Source: Pseudomonas poae (GTDB taxonomy: Bacteria; Pseudomonadota; Gammaproteobacteria; Pseudomonadales; Pseudomonadaceae). Taken from it: 64,000 bases of DNA. The notes under the pieces are model-generated. The model saw only the letters and a list, made by a program, of their open reading frames with translations, was not told where the DNA came from and made no database searches. Positions 17,288 to 25,661 of this stretch are shown here, one piece after another. Every line of letters starts with the position of its first letter. The stretch's first letter is position 1. Location of the stretch: the NCBI RefSeq assembly GCF_001439785.1, contig NZ_JYLI01000006.1:62001-126000 (forward strand), in the 5' to 3' direction. The position numbers and the translations under genes were made by a program.

Positions 17288-17632
17288 TCAGGCAACCGGA
17301 TTGATCGGCTTTTCCGGGTACCAGACGTCCAGCAACGGGCTGACTTCAGCTTTGGTCAGTTCGTCGCGGGATTTGAGCCAGGCTTCAACCTTGGCGCGCT
17401 GCTCTTCGCTGACCGAGCCACGCTTTTGCAGGCAGACCAGACCGTAGTCGTCACCGCCGACATAGCCCAGACCGTTGGCTTCCATGGCTTCTTTGAGGAA
17501 TGCGTCGAGAAATGCATCGATTGCATCGTCAGCCAGGTCTTTCTTGAATTCCAGGTTCAGTTCGAAACCCAATTCCTGGAACTCGTCCACACACAGTTTT
17601 TTGCGCAGACGCTGGGAGCGGTTAGTGGCCAT
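17288..17632 (-). CDS. yggL: YggL family 50S-ribosome-binding protein (DUF469)
   Basis: A small acidic cytoplasmic protein of 114 residues beginning MATNRSQRLRKKLCVDEFQE, with GFELNLEF and GYVGGDDYGLVC, all characteristic of the YggL/DUF469 family. E. coli YggL associates with the large ribosomal subunit; its exact role is unclear. Upstream of dacB on the same strand but with its own terminator, so transcribed separately. Confidence 0.92.
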   Translation of the reverse strand: MATNRSQRLRKKLCVDEFQELGFELNLEFKKDLADDAIDAFLDAFLKEAMEANGLGYVGGDDYGLVCLQKRGSVSEEQRAKVEAWLKSRDELTKAEVSPLLDVWYPEKPINPVA

Positions 17633-17877
17633 GAAACATTCCTCTTAATAAATAACGGTGCGCACTTTACCAGCTAATAGACGCGGCCGCCTCACGGCGT
17701 TACGCAAACCCTCATCCGCTTCATCGGTAAAGTCTGCCGGGGCAGGCCTGTTAAACGGTGGTTTGTGTCAGTCAGCCGGTATTTTTCGCCGTATATGCAT
17801 GGCTTCATGGTGGTGTAATAAATCCATGCTGCCGCGATGCCAGAGCCCCCACGACCGACCTTGACGGAAACCCGCCC

Positions 17878-19203
17878 ATGCCAGCTCCCCTGATTCCTGT
17901 AGAAACTTCGCCAGACCTGCCGACGGACGCCGATGTGGTCGTGATCGGCGGCGGCATCATCGGTGCCTTTACCGCCTATTACCTGGCCAAGCGCGGGATG
18001 AAAGTCGCGCTGGTGGAAAAGGGCCGTATCGGCGCTGAACAATCGAGCCGCAACTGGGGTTGGTGCCGCCAGCAGAATCGCGATGCGCGCGAGCTGCCGA
18101 TGGCCACCAAGAGCCTGGAGCTGTGGTCACAGTTCGCCGCCGAAACCGGCGAGCAGACCGGTTTCACGCGCTGCGGCCTGCTTTACCTGAGCAATGATGA
18201 AAAGGAAATCGACGGCTGGGCGCGCTGGGGCGAGTTCGCCCGTTCGGTCAACGTCGAGACCCATATGCTCACCGCGCAGCAAGCCGCTGAACGGGGTCAG
18301 GCCACCGGCAAGCAATGGAAAGGCGGGGTCTACGCGCCCACCGACGGCATTGCCGACCCGTCCCGCGCAGCGCCTGCGGTCGCGCGCGCGATCATGGCGC
18401 TGGGCAGCACGGTGCATCAGGACTGCGCCGTGCGCGGGCTGGAGACCGAGGGCGGGCGACTGTCGGGTGTGGTGACCGAGAAGGGCACCATCCGTACCCG
18501 TCTCGCGGTGCTGGCTGCCGGTGCCTGGGCGTCGTCGTTCTGCCGTCAGTACGGCATTCGTTTTCCCCAGGCGACCATTCGGCAAACAGTGCTGCGCGTA
18601 TCGCCGCCCAATCAGGAACTGCCGAGCGCGCTGCACACCACCCAGGCCTCGATGACCCGCCGCTTTGATGGCAGCTATACGCTGGCCATCAGCGGGCGCG
18701 GGCGAGTTGACCCGACGCCGCAGTTGCTCAGCTTTGCGCCGCAGTTTTTACCGATGTTTCAGCGTCGCTGGCGCAACCTGGCGGTGGGTGGCTTCGAGGG
18801 CGCGCGGGCAGGGCATGAGAGCTGGAAGCGCTGGCGTCTGGATGAGCCGACGCCAATGGAAAAGATGCGGATTCTGGATCCCACGCCGGATGCGGCGGCG
18901 GTGAAACTGACCTATGCGCGCGCGACGCAACTGATGCCGGCCTTTAAAGAATCTTCGGTAACAGCGGCGTGGGCGGGGTATGTGGACAGTACACCTGATG
19001 GAGTGCCCGGCATTGGGGAAATGGCCAGCTTGCCAGGGTTGGTGTTGGCAGCGGGGTTCAGTGGACATGGCTTTGGGATCGGGCCGGGGGCAGGGCATTT
19101 GATTGCGGATATTGTGAGTGGAGCGCGGCCGATTGTGGATCCGGAGCCTTATCACCCGGATCGGTTTAAGTCGTCGGCTTGGGGGAAGGTGGCGGACTTT
19201 TAA
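17878..19203 (+). CDS. FAD-dependent amino acid/amine oxidoreductase (DAO family)
   Basis: A 441-residue flavoprotein of the D-amino-acid-oxidase (DadA/GlpO-like) family. The N-terminal dinucleotide-binding motif is VVVIGGGIIGAFTAYYLAKRG, with the ribose-binding E at LVEKGRIG. The substrate domain ends in GHGFGIGPGAGHLIADIVSG, the FAD-binding C-terminal segment. It likely oxidises an amino acid or secondary amine, passing electrons to the quinone pool or oxygen. Substrate not deducible. The ATG at 17878 follows GACGGAAAC; an earlier in-frame start lacks support. Apparently monocistronic. Confidence 0.85.
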   Translation: MPAPLIPVETSPDLPTDADVVVIGGGIIGAFTAYYLAKRGMKVALVEKGRIGAEQSSRNWGWCRQQNRDARELPMATKSLELWSQFAAETGEQTGFTRCGLLYLSNDEKEIDGWARWGEFARSVNVETHMLTAQQAAERGQATGKQWKGGVYAPTDGIADPSRAAPAVARAIMALGSTVHQDCAVRGLETEGGRLSGVVTEKGTIRTRLAVLAAGAWASSFCRQYGIRFPQATIRQTVLRVSPPNQELPSALHTTQASMTRRFDGSYTLAISGRGRVDPTPQLLSFAPQFLPMFQRRWRNLAVGGFEGARAGHESWKRWRLDEPTPMEKMRILDPTPDAAAVKLTYARATQLMPAFKESSVTAAWAGYVDSTPDGVPGIGEMASLPGLVLAAGFSGHGFGIGPGAGHLIADIVSGARPIVDPEPYHPDRFKSSAWGKVADF

Positions 19204-19283
19204 TGTGTTGGGGGGTGTACATATCCGTTGCCGCCATCACCGCGGCAGGCGATATGGCGGCTGTGCGCGGGATACCTCTGGGT

Positions 19284-19470
19284 ATGCCGGGTCCTTTGGT
19301 GCTGTTCACCGTCAAGGACGGCATCCCACCCAGGACCTGTTGGTCAACCTCAGCGAATCACTGGCCTGCGACTTTGCCTTCGACCTGGAAAGTACGCGGC
19401 GCGAATGTGCATTGGGTATGCACAACTGATTGAAGTGTCACGCTTGCTGGCACGAGCGCGTGCTGGATGA
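19284..19470 (+). pseudogene. Frameshifted remnant of a small DUF6124/DUF3077-like Pseudomonas protein
   Basis: Pieces resembling one short Pseudomonas-specific protein family appear in three successive frames. MPGPLVLFTVKDGIP starts at 19284 in one frame. TQDLLVNLSESLACDFAFDLES and RRECALGM continue in the second frame to a stop at 19429. QLIEVSRLLARARA continues in the third frame to a stop at 19470. Family members typically read ...NLCESLA...FDLEGSRRHVALGIQQLIELS.... Two indels (near 19327 and 19418) break it. The family assignment is from memory of the motif and is tentative. Confidence 0.55.
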
Positions 19471-19558
19471 TGTTTCAAGAGCCTTCCGTCCTTAGAACCC
19501 ACCGGTATGGGGGAGTGAGCGCGATCAACTGTGGGAGACAGCGGCAAGTCTTCGACTT

Positions 19559-19723
19559 AGCGCTGTCGCGCAGCAAACTGTAACCTCTGTGGCGAGCGGG
19601 CTTGCCCCGCGTTGGGGTGCGAAGCGCCGCCAATCAAGGAAAATGCGGTGTACCTGACACTGCCCGGAGCATGGTTTTGGGGCTGCTGCGCAGCCCAACG
19701 CAGGGCAAGCCTGCTCGCCACAG
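19559..19723. repeat. Inverted REP doublet, copy 3 of 4
   Basis: Starts with AGCGCTGTCGCGCAGCAAAC, shared with the copy at 63231. GTGGCGAGCGGGCTTGCCCC follows, then a diverged spacer (CTGACACTGCCCGGAGCATGG in place of the usual string), GGGGCTGCTGCGCAGCCCAA and CAGGGCAAGCCTGCTCGCCACAGG-type arms. It lies in the 809-base gap between the DAO oxidase gene and the aldehyde dehydrogenase gene, which otherwise holds the pseudogene and the two repeats below. Confidence 0.82.
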
Positions 19724-19777
19724 GAATGTGTCCTGAAGTTTGATGTTTTAAATCAATACCTTATTTTGTATTTGATA

Positions 19778-19860
19778 AAAGCTGGCTTGCCTGCGAAGGC
19801 ATCGGCTGGGTCTGCCTGAAGGATTGAGGTGTCTGCATCGCAGGCAAGCCAGCTCCCACA
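19778..19860. repeat. REP doublet (CTGGCTTGCCTGCGA type)
   Basis: AGCTGGCTTGCCTGCGAAGGCATCG and, 40 bases on, its inverted partner TGCATCGCAGGCAAGCCAGC plus TCCCACA. It is the same type as 40424-40511 and directly adjoins the structured repeat at 19861-20010, as happens with the other two copies of that repeat. Confidence 0.82.
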
Positions 19861-20010
19861 AAAAAGCGAATCCACCAGATCCTGCTTTTGCCCTGTTTTT
19901 AATCTTGATCTCACGCGCCCCGTCAACCGCGCTGGCCTTACGCAGGCTTGAATCCGTTGCTAACCCGGCAGTCCCGCCGGGTTAGCCGCGCTGGGCCAAG
20001 GATGGCGCAT
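19861..20010 (-). repeat. Dispersed structured repeat, copy 1 of 3 (partial, inverted)
   Basis: On the minus strand the segment reads TAACCCGGCGGGACTGCCGGGTTA (hairpin), ...GGCTTGAATCCGT in inverse, GGTTGACGGGGCGC, GATCAAGATTAAAAAC, then CAAAAGCAGGATCTGGTGGATTCGC. This matches the right half of the copy at 40078-40423, including the join to a REP doublet. Confidence 0.75.
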
Positions 20011-20012
20011 CC

Positions 20013-21476
20013 TTAACTACCAAACCCAACAATCGCCTTGATCTCCAGATACTCCTCAAACCCCACCACTCCATATTCCCGTCCATTCCCCGAGCGCTTG
20101 TACCCGCCAAACGGCGCCATCGGATCCCACGCCGGGTGATTCAAGTGCACCTGCCCCGCGCGAATACGCAACGCCACCGCACGGGCGGCCTGCAGATCCT
20201 GCCCCTGCACGTGTGCGCCCAGCCCGTACACCGTGTCATTGGCGATGGCCACCGCTTCATCCACCGTGTCATACGCGATGATACAAAGCACCGGCCCGAA
20301 AATTTCCTCCTGGGCGATACGCATGCGGTTCTCCACCTCGGAGAACACCGTCGGCCGCGTGTAAAAGCCGTTATCAAAACCTGCCGCACGCCCCGGGCCC
20401 CCACACACCAGTTTCGCCCCTTCGTCGATACCGGCCTCGATCATCACTTGCACACGCTCGAACTGCGCCTGATTGGCAATCGGCCCCAGCACCGTATCGT
20501 CCGATGACGGGTCACCCACGATGATCGCGTTGGCCGTCGCCGCCGCGAGTGCTTCGACTTCGGCCAACCGCGCCCTTGGCACGATCATCCGCGTCGGCGC
20601 GCTGCACGACTGGCCCACGTTGCGAAACGCCGACATCACCCCCAATGGCACCACCCTGGCAAAGTCCGCATCGGGCAGCATCACGTTCGGCGATTTTCCG
20701 CCCAGTTCCTGGGTCACGCGTTTGACCGTCGGCGCGGCAGCCTGCGCCACCAAAGCGCCGGCGCGGTTGGAGCCGGTGATGGAAATCATGTCGATGTCAG
20801 GGTGCGCCGCCATCGCCGCGCCCACCTCGTGGCCGCTGCCGTTGACCAGGTTGAACACCCCCGGCGGCAGGCCGGCATCGTGCACCAATTGGGCGAACAG
20901 CAGCGCGCTCAGTGGCGACAATTCGCTGGGTTTGAGCACCACGGTGCAGCCGGCGGCAATCGCCGGCGCGACCTTGGCAGTGATCTGGTACAGCGGCCAG
21001 TTCCACGGCGTGATCAGCGCGCACACGCCGATAGGCTCGCGTTCGATGGCGGTGCTGCCTTCGAGCGTGTGAAAGCGGTAGCTCGCCAACAGATCACGCG
21101 CCACCCGCACATGCTCGGCCGCCAGCGGCACCTGCATGGCGCGGGCAAAGCCGATGGCGGCGCCCATTTCCAGAGACAGCGCTTGGGCCAGTTGCTCTTT
21201 GCGCTCCAAAATCAACTCGTGGATTTTCCCCAGCACCACGGCGCGCGCCGCCGGGGCGGTGGCCGACCAGCCGGGAAACGCCGCACGCGCCGCAGCGACG
21301 GCGCGGTCGACATCTTCGCCGGAGCCGCGTGCCACCTGCGCGGCCACCTCTTCGGTGGCCGGGTTGATCACCGCCAGGCTCGCCGCAACGGCGGGCGCAA
21401 CCCAGCGGCCATCGATGTAGAACTTGTCCGCCGTGTGCGCATCGACGCTGTAGCGGTTCGAAGAGTGTGTAGTCAT
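20013..21476 (-). CDS. NAD(P)-dependent aldehyde dehydrogenase
   Basis: A 487-residue member of the aldehyde dehydrogenase superfamily, full length. Motifs: TPWNWPLYQITAK (cofactor), KPSELSPLSA, ITGSNRAG, the catalytic base in VTQELGGKSPN, the catalytic cysteine in NVGQSCSAPTR, and the C-terminal PFGGYKRSGNGREYG. It oxidises an aldehyde to the acid, probably one produced by the neighbouring amine oxidases; substrate unknown. Third gene of a minus-strand unit GNAT-cupin-ALDH (28-base gap from the cupin gene). Confidence 0.9.
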   Translation of the reverse strand: MTTHSSNRYSVDAHTADKFYIDGRWVAPAVAASLAVINPATEEVAAQVARGSGEDVDRAVAAARAAFPGWSATAPAARAVVLGKIHELILERKEQLAQALSLEMGAAIGFARAMQVPLAAEHVRVARDLLASYRFHTLEGSTAIEREPIGVCALITPWNWPLYQITAKVAPAIAAGCTVVLKPSELSPLSALLFAQLVHDAGLPPGVFNLVNGSGHEVGAAMAAHPDIDMISITGSNRAGALVAQAAAPTVKRVTQELGGKSPNVMLPDADFARVVPLGVMSAFRNVGQSCSAPTRMIVPRARLAEVEALAAATANAIIVGDPSSDDTVLGPIANQAQFERVQVMIEAGIDEGAKLVCGGPGRAAGFDNGFYTRPTVFSEVENRMRIAQEEIFGPVLCIIAYDTVDEAVAIANDTVYGLGAHVQGQDLQAARAVALRIRAGQVHLNHPAWDPMAPFGGYKRSGNGREYGVVGFEEYLEIKAIVGFGS

Positions 21477-21504
21477 TCAACGGGCTCCCTGGAGCGATAA
21501 CAGC

Positions 21505-22218
21505 TTATTTCACCGCGTAAATCTTGCGCACATACACCGAGCCACGCCAGGCACAGGGCGCGCCTTTGGCGACGAACACGGTGTCGCCGGGGTTGACCGT
21601 CGTGTCCACGCCATCGGCGTCCTGCAACGTCATGCTGCCTTCGATCAGGTACATCAATTCATGCAGCTTGTGCGGGCGACCGTGACGGGCATAGGGCGTT
21701 GAATCCCAAATGCCCACACGCAGCTCGGTGCTTTCATCGTCGAAAAGGTTGTTGGCGCGGCATTGCGGCGCGGGGCCGATCAAAATCTGGGCATCGGGCG
21801 CGGCGGACGGATTGAGCGGGGTGCGCGGATCGAGCCAGGTGAGGCCGGGACGCAGCGGCGCGTCGGTCAGGTTCAGCGCGCAGAAGGCCCATGCGCTACC
21901 GGGGCTCGCCTGCAGGGTGAGGCGCGTGCCCCGGCCGATCACGGCGCTGTCGCCGACCCCCAGCTCCAGGGTCTGCTCGGCGCTGTGCAGCAGGACGGAA
22001 CCGGCTTGCACCACCAGCGTTTCGCTGTAGGGGAAATCGTCGATCACAGCTTCACCGCTGAACGCGACACGCCCGGCGGACACGCCGTCGTCACTCAGCC
22101 AGGCGATCTGGCGGGCGTCGCCGAACGGGTCAAGCGCGTTCAGCGCTGCGTGGCGAAAGGGGGTATCAACGGCGCTGCCATCAGCGCGGGCGAGCATCAG
22201 AATACGGGGAGAGGACAT
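21505..22218 (-). CDS. Bicupin protein
   Basis: A 237-residue protein with two cupin barrels. The first is around residues 45-115 (DDFPYSETLVVQAGSVLLHS). The second is around residues 165-235, with HKLHELMYLIEGSMTLQDADG and the end of motif 2 in VNPGDTVFVAKGAPCAWRG. The second retains the His/Glu metal-ligand spacing; the first looks degenerate. Cytoplasmic (no signal peptide). Function unknown; bicupins of this kind accompany amine-catabolism genes. It is 21 bases after the GNAT gene and 28 bases before the ALDH gene. Confidence 0.8.
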   Translation of the reverse strand: MSSPRILMLARADGSAVDTPFRHAALNALDPFGDARQIAWLSDDGVSAGRVAFSGEAVIDDFPYSETLVVQAGSVLLHSAEQTLELGVGDSAVIGRGTRLTLQASPGSAWAFCALNLTDAPLRPGLTWLDPRTPLNPSAAPDAQILIGPAPQCRANNLFDDESTELRVGIWDSTPYARHGRPHKLHELMYLIEGSMTLQDADGVDTTVNPGDTVFVAKGAPCAWRGSVYVRKIYAVK

Positions 22219-22239
22219 GGGTAAGGCTCCAGGAAAAAA

Positions 22240-23091
22240 TCAACCGACCGCTTGGGTGATCAGGGCAAACAGGTGGACGTCGCCGCTGGCCTTGGGCGGT
22301 GTGCCCTTGGCCATGCGGGCGACGGTGTCGACGCACTTGAGACCGGCCTGTTCGAGCCAGTCGCCGAGGCCGCACTCGGCCGGAATGTCGATACGCACAA
22401 AGGCGTCCGGCACCTGCTCGAGTAACGTGGTGATCAGGTGTTTGGCCTGTTCGGGGGTTTCGGCCACCACGGGGCCGATGCAGCGCCCACGGCCGAACGG
22501 GCGCAGCAGCGCAAACCCGCGCAACTGGCCGTCGCGTTCTATGCCCACGGCGTGTTCCACCTGCAGGTCGCGCAGGATTTCACGGCGGTCCAGGCCGCTG
22601 CCGGCGTTGGCCAGGGCGATCACGGTGGCGTGATCGTCGGCCGTCAACGGGCGACAGTGTTCACCCTCGGCCAGCGCGGTCTGCTCGGGCACCTGCACCT
22701 GGCCTTGGTGTTGCTGTATATGGCCGAACTCGACAAAACCCTGACTGGCATACAGCGGCGCGCCGGCCACGGTTGCGTTGAGCAACGGCGTGCGCGCATC
22801 GCAGGCCTTCAATGCCAGCTCCATCAAGCGCCGGCCAATGCCACGGCCCTGATAATCGTCGCTGACGATCACCAGGCCGATGGTGGCGTAGTCGCCCTGA
22901 GGGCAGGCGAATGCGGTGCCGATCAGGCGCTCGCCGTCGAGTACCACAAAGCCGTCACTGACCCGCTGCAACATCGCCCAGTCTTCCTGGCGATGGGGCC
23001 ATTTGAGTTGCACCGACAGGGCATGGGCGGCCGGCAAGTCGGCCACCGTCATCGCGCGATAGAAGAAATCAGTGTGTGGCTGGGCTGCCAT
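22240..23091 (-). CDS. GNAT family N-acetyltransferase, two-domain
   Basis: A 283-residue protein. The N-terminal GNAT domain (about 8-150) has the acetyl-CoA loop in IVSDDYQGRGIGRRLMELAL. The C-terminal half (about 155-283) matches the acetyltransferase-like YitH/HsdE-type domain (GFALLRPFGRGRCIGPVVAET). The ATG at 23091 follows GGAGA at seven bases; a longer frame begins 18 codons earlier without a site. First gene of the minus-strand unit, divergent from the HAD-oxidase-ABC operon. Substrate unknown. Confidence 0.82.
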   Translation of the reverse strand: MAAQPHTDFFYRAMTVADLPAAHALSVQLKWPHRQEDWAMLQRVSDGFVVLDGERLIGTAFACPQGDYATIGLVIVSDDYQGRGIGRRLMELALKACDARTPLLNATVAGAPLYASQGFVEFGHIQQHQGQVQVPEQTALAEGEHCRPLTADDHATVIALANAGSGLDRREILRDLQVEHAVGIERDGQLRGFALLRPFGRGRCIGPVVAETPEQAKHLITTLLEQVPDAFVRIDIPAECGLGDWLEQAGLKCVDTVARMAKGTPPKASGDVHLFALITQAVG

Positions 23092-23592
23092 GGCGGGTCT
23101 CCGTTGAGCAGAAGGGGGAGCATCATTGGAATGCCTGTATCCCACCTGTTTTCAGGGCTGGCAAGAGGGCGCGCAGTATTCGGCAGATTTGCGATGCAGG
23201 AGGGTCGCACCACCATAGTTACTACTAAATTGGAGGCGGCGCTCAGCAGCAAATGCGTTGCCGTGCGCAGGGCTGTTCATGGCCGCGTCAGCGTGCAGCA
23301 TCAAGTACGGCGGCTCACCACACTTTCTGCCGCTCGCCAGCCCCATTCTTGAGCCTTCATCCCATAAAAGGGCCATTAAGGCGCATGAATACGGGCTTTG
23401 CCCAAGGCTTGTGCGCGCCGCAAACTCTGCTGGCGCTGACGCTAAAAACGGTGCTTTGTATTGAGGTGCGGGCGTTTTTGACGCCATCTGCTGATTTCAC
23501 AGTGTTGTAATGAAGCTGTGTTGCACAGGGCTGACGCGCCGCCAGAGCCGCGAACGCTTGGCCACATTCCACTGACTCCAGGACTCCACGCC
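23092..23592. other. Divergent promoter region between the two catabolic units
   Basis: This 501-base gap separates the GNAT-cupin-ALDH unit (minus) from the HAD-oxidase-ABC unit (plus) and should hold both promoters. Short open frames exist on both strands but none resembles a known protein. No REP sequence and no clear operator was recognised. Confidence 0.5.
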
Positions 23593-24261
23593 ATGAGCTT
23601 TCTTCGTCCCAAATTCATTACGTTCGACTGCTACGGTACGCTGACCAACTTTCATATGGGCACCCTGACCCGCGAGCTGTTTGCCGACCGCGTCACGCCC
23701 GAGCAGATGGAGCAGTTCGTCAAGGACTTCACCGCCTACCGCCTCGACCAGGTGATGGGCGACTGGCGGCCCTACGATGAAGTGCTCAAGACCGCCCTGG
23801 CCCGTACCTGCAAGCGCTGGGGCATTGAGTACCGCGAAGAAGGCCAGCTGTATTACGACGCCGTGCCGACCTGGGGTCCCCATGCCGACGTGCCGGCGGG
23901 CCTGTCGAAGATCGCCGACAAGATTCCCCTGGTGATTTTCTCCAATGCCATGGACAGTCAGATCATGTCCAACGTCGACAAGCTCGGCGCACCTTTTCAC
24001 AAAGTGTTCACCGCCCAACAGGCGCAGGCCTACAAGCCACGCCTGCGGGCATTCGAATTCATGCTCGACAACCTGGGCTGCGGTCCGGAAGACATCTTGC
24101 ATGTGTCGTCCAGCTTCCGTTATGACCTGATGCCGGCCCATGACATGAAGATCAAGCACAAGGCCTTCGTCGCCCGTGGGCATGAAGTGCCGGCCAATGC
24201 GGCCTATGGCTATCAGCAGATTACCGATATCGGCGGTTTGCCTGGCCTGGTGGGTTTGTAA
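23593..24261 (+). CDS. HAD superfamily hydrolase, haloacid dehalogenase type II-like
   Basis: A 222-residue cytoplasmic hydrolase. Nucleophile motif FDCYGTLTN at residues 10-18, motif II in LVIFSNAMDSQI, motif III lysine in QAYKPRLRAFEFML, and motif IV in SSSFRYDLMPAHD. The overall pattern is that of L-2-haloacid dehalogenases. The segment that in true dehalogenases reads SSNAWD is SSSFRYD here, so the active-site Asn is not conserved and dehalogenation is doubtful. First gene of a plus-strand operon, 30 bases before a FAD oxidase with which it may act. Confidence 0.82.
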   Translation: MSFLRPKFITFDCYGTLTNFHMGTLTRELFADRVTPEQMEQFVKDFTAYRLDQVMGDWRPYDEVLKTALARTCKRWGIEYREEGQLYYDAVPTWGPHADVPAGLSKIADKIPLVIFSNAMDSQIMSNVDKLGAPFHKVFTAQQAQAYKPRLRAFEFMLDNLGCGPEDILHVSSSFRYDLMPAHDMKIKHKAFVARGHEVPANAAYGYQQITDIGGLPGLVGL

Positions 24262-24291
24262 AACGAACGTTTTCTGCGCGCGAGGTTAGAC

Positions 24292-25566
24292 ATGGGCAGT
24301 GAATCCTATTGGCTCGACACCGCACCGGCCTTCACCGGCGCACAGTCGGGCGACTTGCCCCGGCAGGTCGATGTGGCGGTCATCGGTGGCGGGTTCACCG
24401 GGCTGTCGGCTGCCCGTGCACTGGCCATGCGCGGCGCCAGTGTGGTGGTGCTGGATGCCGGGCGGGTGGTCGGCGAAGCGTCGGGGCGCAACGGCGGGCA
24501 GTGCAACACCGGCGTGGCCCAGGACTACGCCGGGCTGCACGCCAGCCTCGGGGCCGAGCGGGCGCGCGCTTATTACCAGGCCTATGAAAGCGCTGTGCAC
24601 ACGGTGGTGTCGTTGGTCGAGCAGGAGCAGATCGCCTGCGACCTGGTGCGCAACGGCAAGCTCAAGCTGGCGGCCAAGCCCCTGCATTACGAGGGACTGG
24701 CACGTACCTGTGAGCTGATTCGCCGTGAGGTGGACGCCGATGTTGAATTGCTCGACGCCGGGCAGGCCCGTGCTGAAGTCAATTCAGCGCAGTTTCACGG
24801 CGGCCTGCTGCAGCGCAACGGCGTGCAGATGCACATCGGGCGCTTCGGTGTTGGCCTGGCCGAAGCCGCCGCGCGACGTGGCGCGATGATTCACGAGCAC
24901 ACCCTGGTCAACGACTGGAAGGCGCAAGCCGGTGGCTATCAGGTCAACACCGCCAAGGGCTCGTTGCACGCCGGCCAGGTGCTGCTGGCCAGCGGCGCCT
25001 GCCAGCACGGCGGCCTGGGCTGGTATCGCCGACGCATTGTGCCGGTGGGCAGCTTTGTGATCGTCACCGAGGTGTTGCCCCAGGCACTGATCGACCAGCT
25101 GTTGCCGCAGCACCGTGCCTACGTCACCAGCCGCATGATCGGCAATTATTTTCGCCTGACCCCGGACAACCGCCAGCTGTTCGGCGGGCGTGCGCGGTTT
25201 GCCATGTCCAACAGTGTGTCCGACGCCAAGAGCGGCAAGGTGCTGCAAGCGGCGATGGTGAACATGTTCCCGCAACTGGCGGATGTGAAGATCGACTATT
25301 GCTGGGGCGGCCTGGTGGACATGACCTCCGACCGCCTGCCACGCGCCGGCCAGCATGGCGGCGTGTTTCACTCCATGGGCTACAGCGGCCATGGCGTGCA
25401 GATGTCGGTGCACATGGGCCAGGTAATGGCCGAGGTGATGGCCGGCAATGTGGCGGCCAACCCATGGCGCGAACTCGAGTGGCCGGCGATCCCGGGCCAT
25501 TTCGGCACACCCTGGTTCCTGCCGTTCGTGGGCGCCTATTACCGCTTCCAGGATTATTTGCATTGA
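24292..25566 (+). CDS. FAD-dependent oxidoreductase, PuuB/OrdL-like
   Basis: A 424-residue DAO-family flavoprotein resembling gamma-glutamylputrescine oxidase. Motifs: VAVIGGGFTGLSAARALAMRG (FAD), GRNGGQCNTG (typical of the PuuB/OrdL group), a C-terminal GGVFHSMGYSGHGVQMSVHMG segment, and FLPFVGAYYRFQDYLH at the end. It is predicted to oxidise a primary or secondary amine to aldehyde or imine. It sits between the HAD gene and a complete ABC importer, so it is probably the first catabolic step for the imported compound. Confidence 0.87.
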   Translation: MGSESYWLDTAPAFTGAQSGDLPRQVDVAVIGGGFTGLSAARALAMRGASVVVLDAGRVVGEASGRNGGQCNTGVAQDYAGLHASLGAERARAYYQAYESAVHTVVSLVEQEQIACDLVRNGKLKLAAKPLHYEGLARTCELIRREVDADVELLDAGQARAEVNSAQFHGGLLQRNGVQMHIGRFGVGLAEAAARRGAMIHEHTLVNDWKAQAGGYQVNTAKGSLHAGQVLLASGACQHGGLGWYRRRIVPVGSFVIVTEVLPQALIDQLLPQHRAYVTSRMIGNYFRLTPDNRQLFGGRARFAMSNSVSDAKSGKVLQAAMVNMFPQLADVKIDYCWGGLVDMTSDRLPRAGQHGGVFHSMGYSGHGVQMSVHMGQVMAEVMAGNVAANPWRELEWPAIPGHFGTPWFLPFVGAYYRFQDYLH

Positions 25567-25661
25567 AGCGCCACAGTTGACTCACCGTCGTTTGCGTTTC
25601 CAGGACGCTCCGGATATCCGTGAGCACTCGAATCTTTAGATCTTCGACAGGTAGCCTTGCC

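Noticed and set aside
23253..23510. Short frames in the divergent gap upstream of the HAD gene
   Set aside because: Overlapping frames on both strands without ribosome-binding sites or family motifs.
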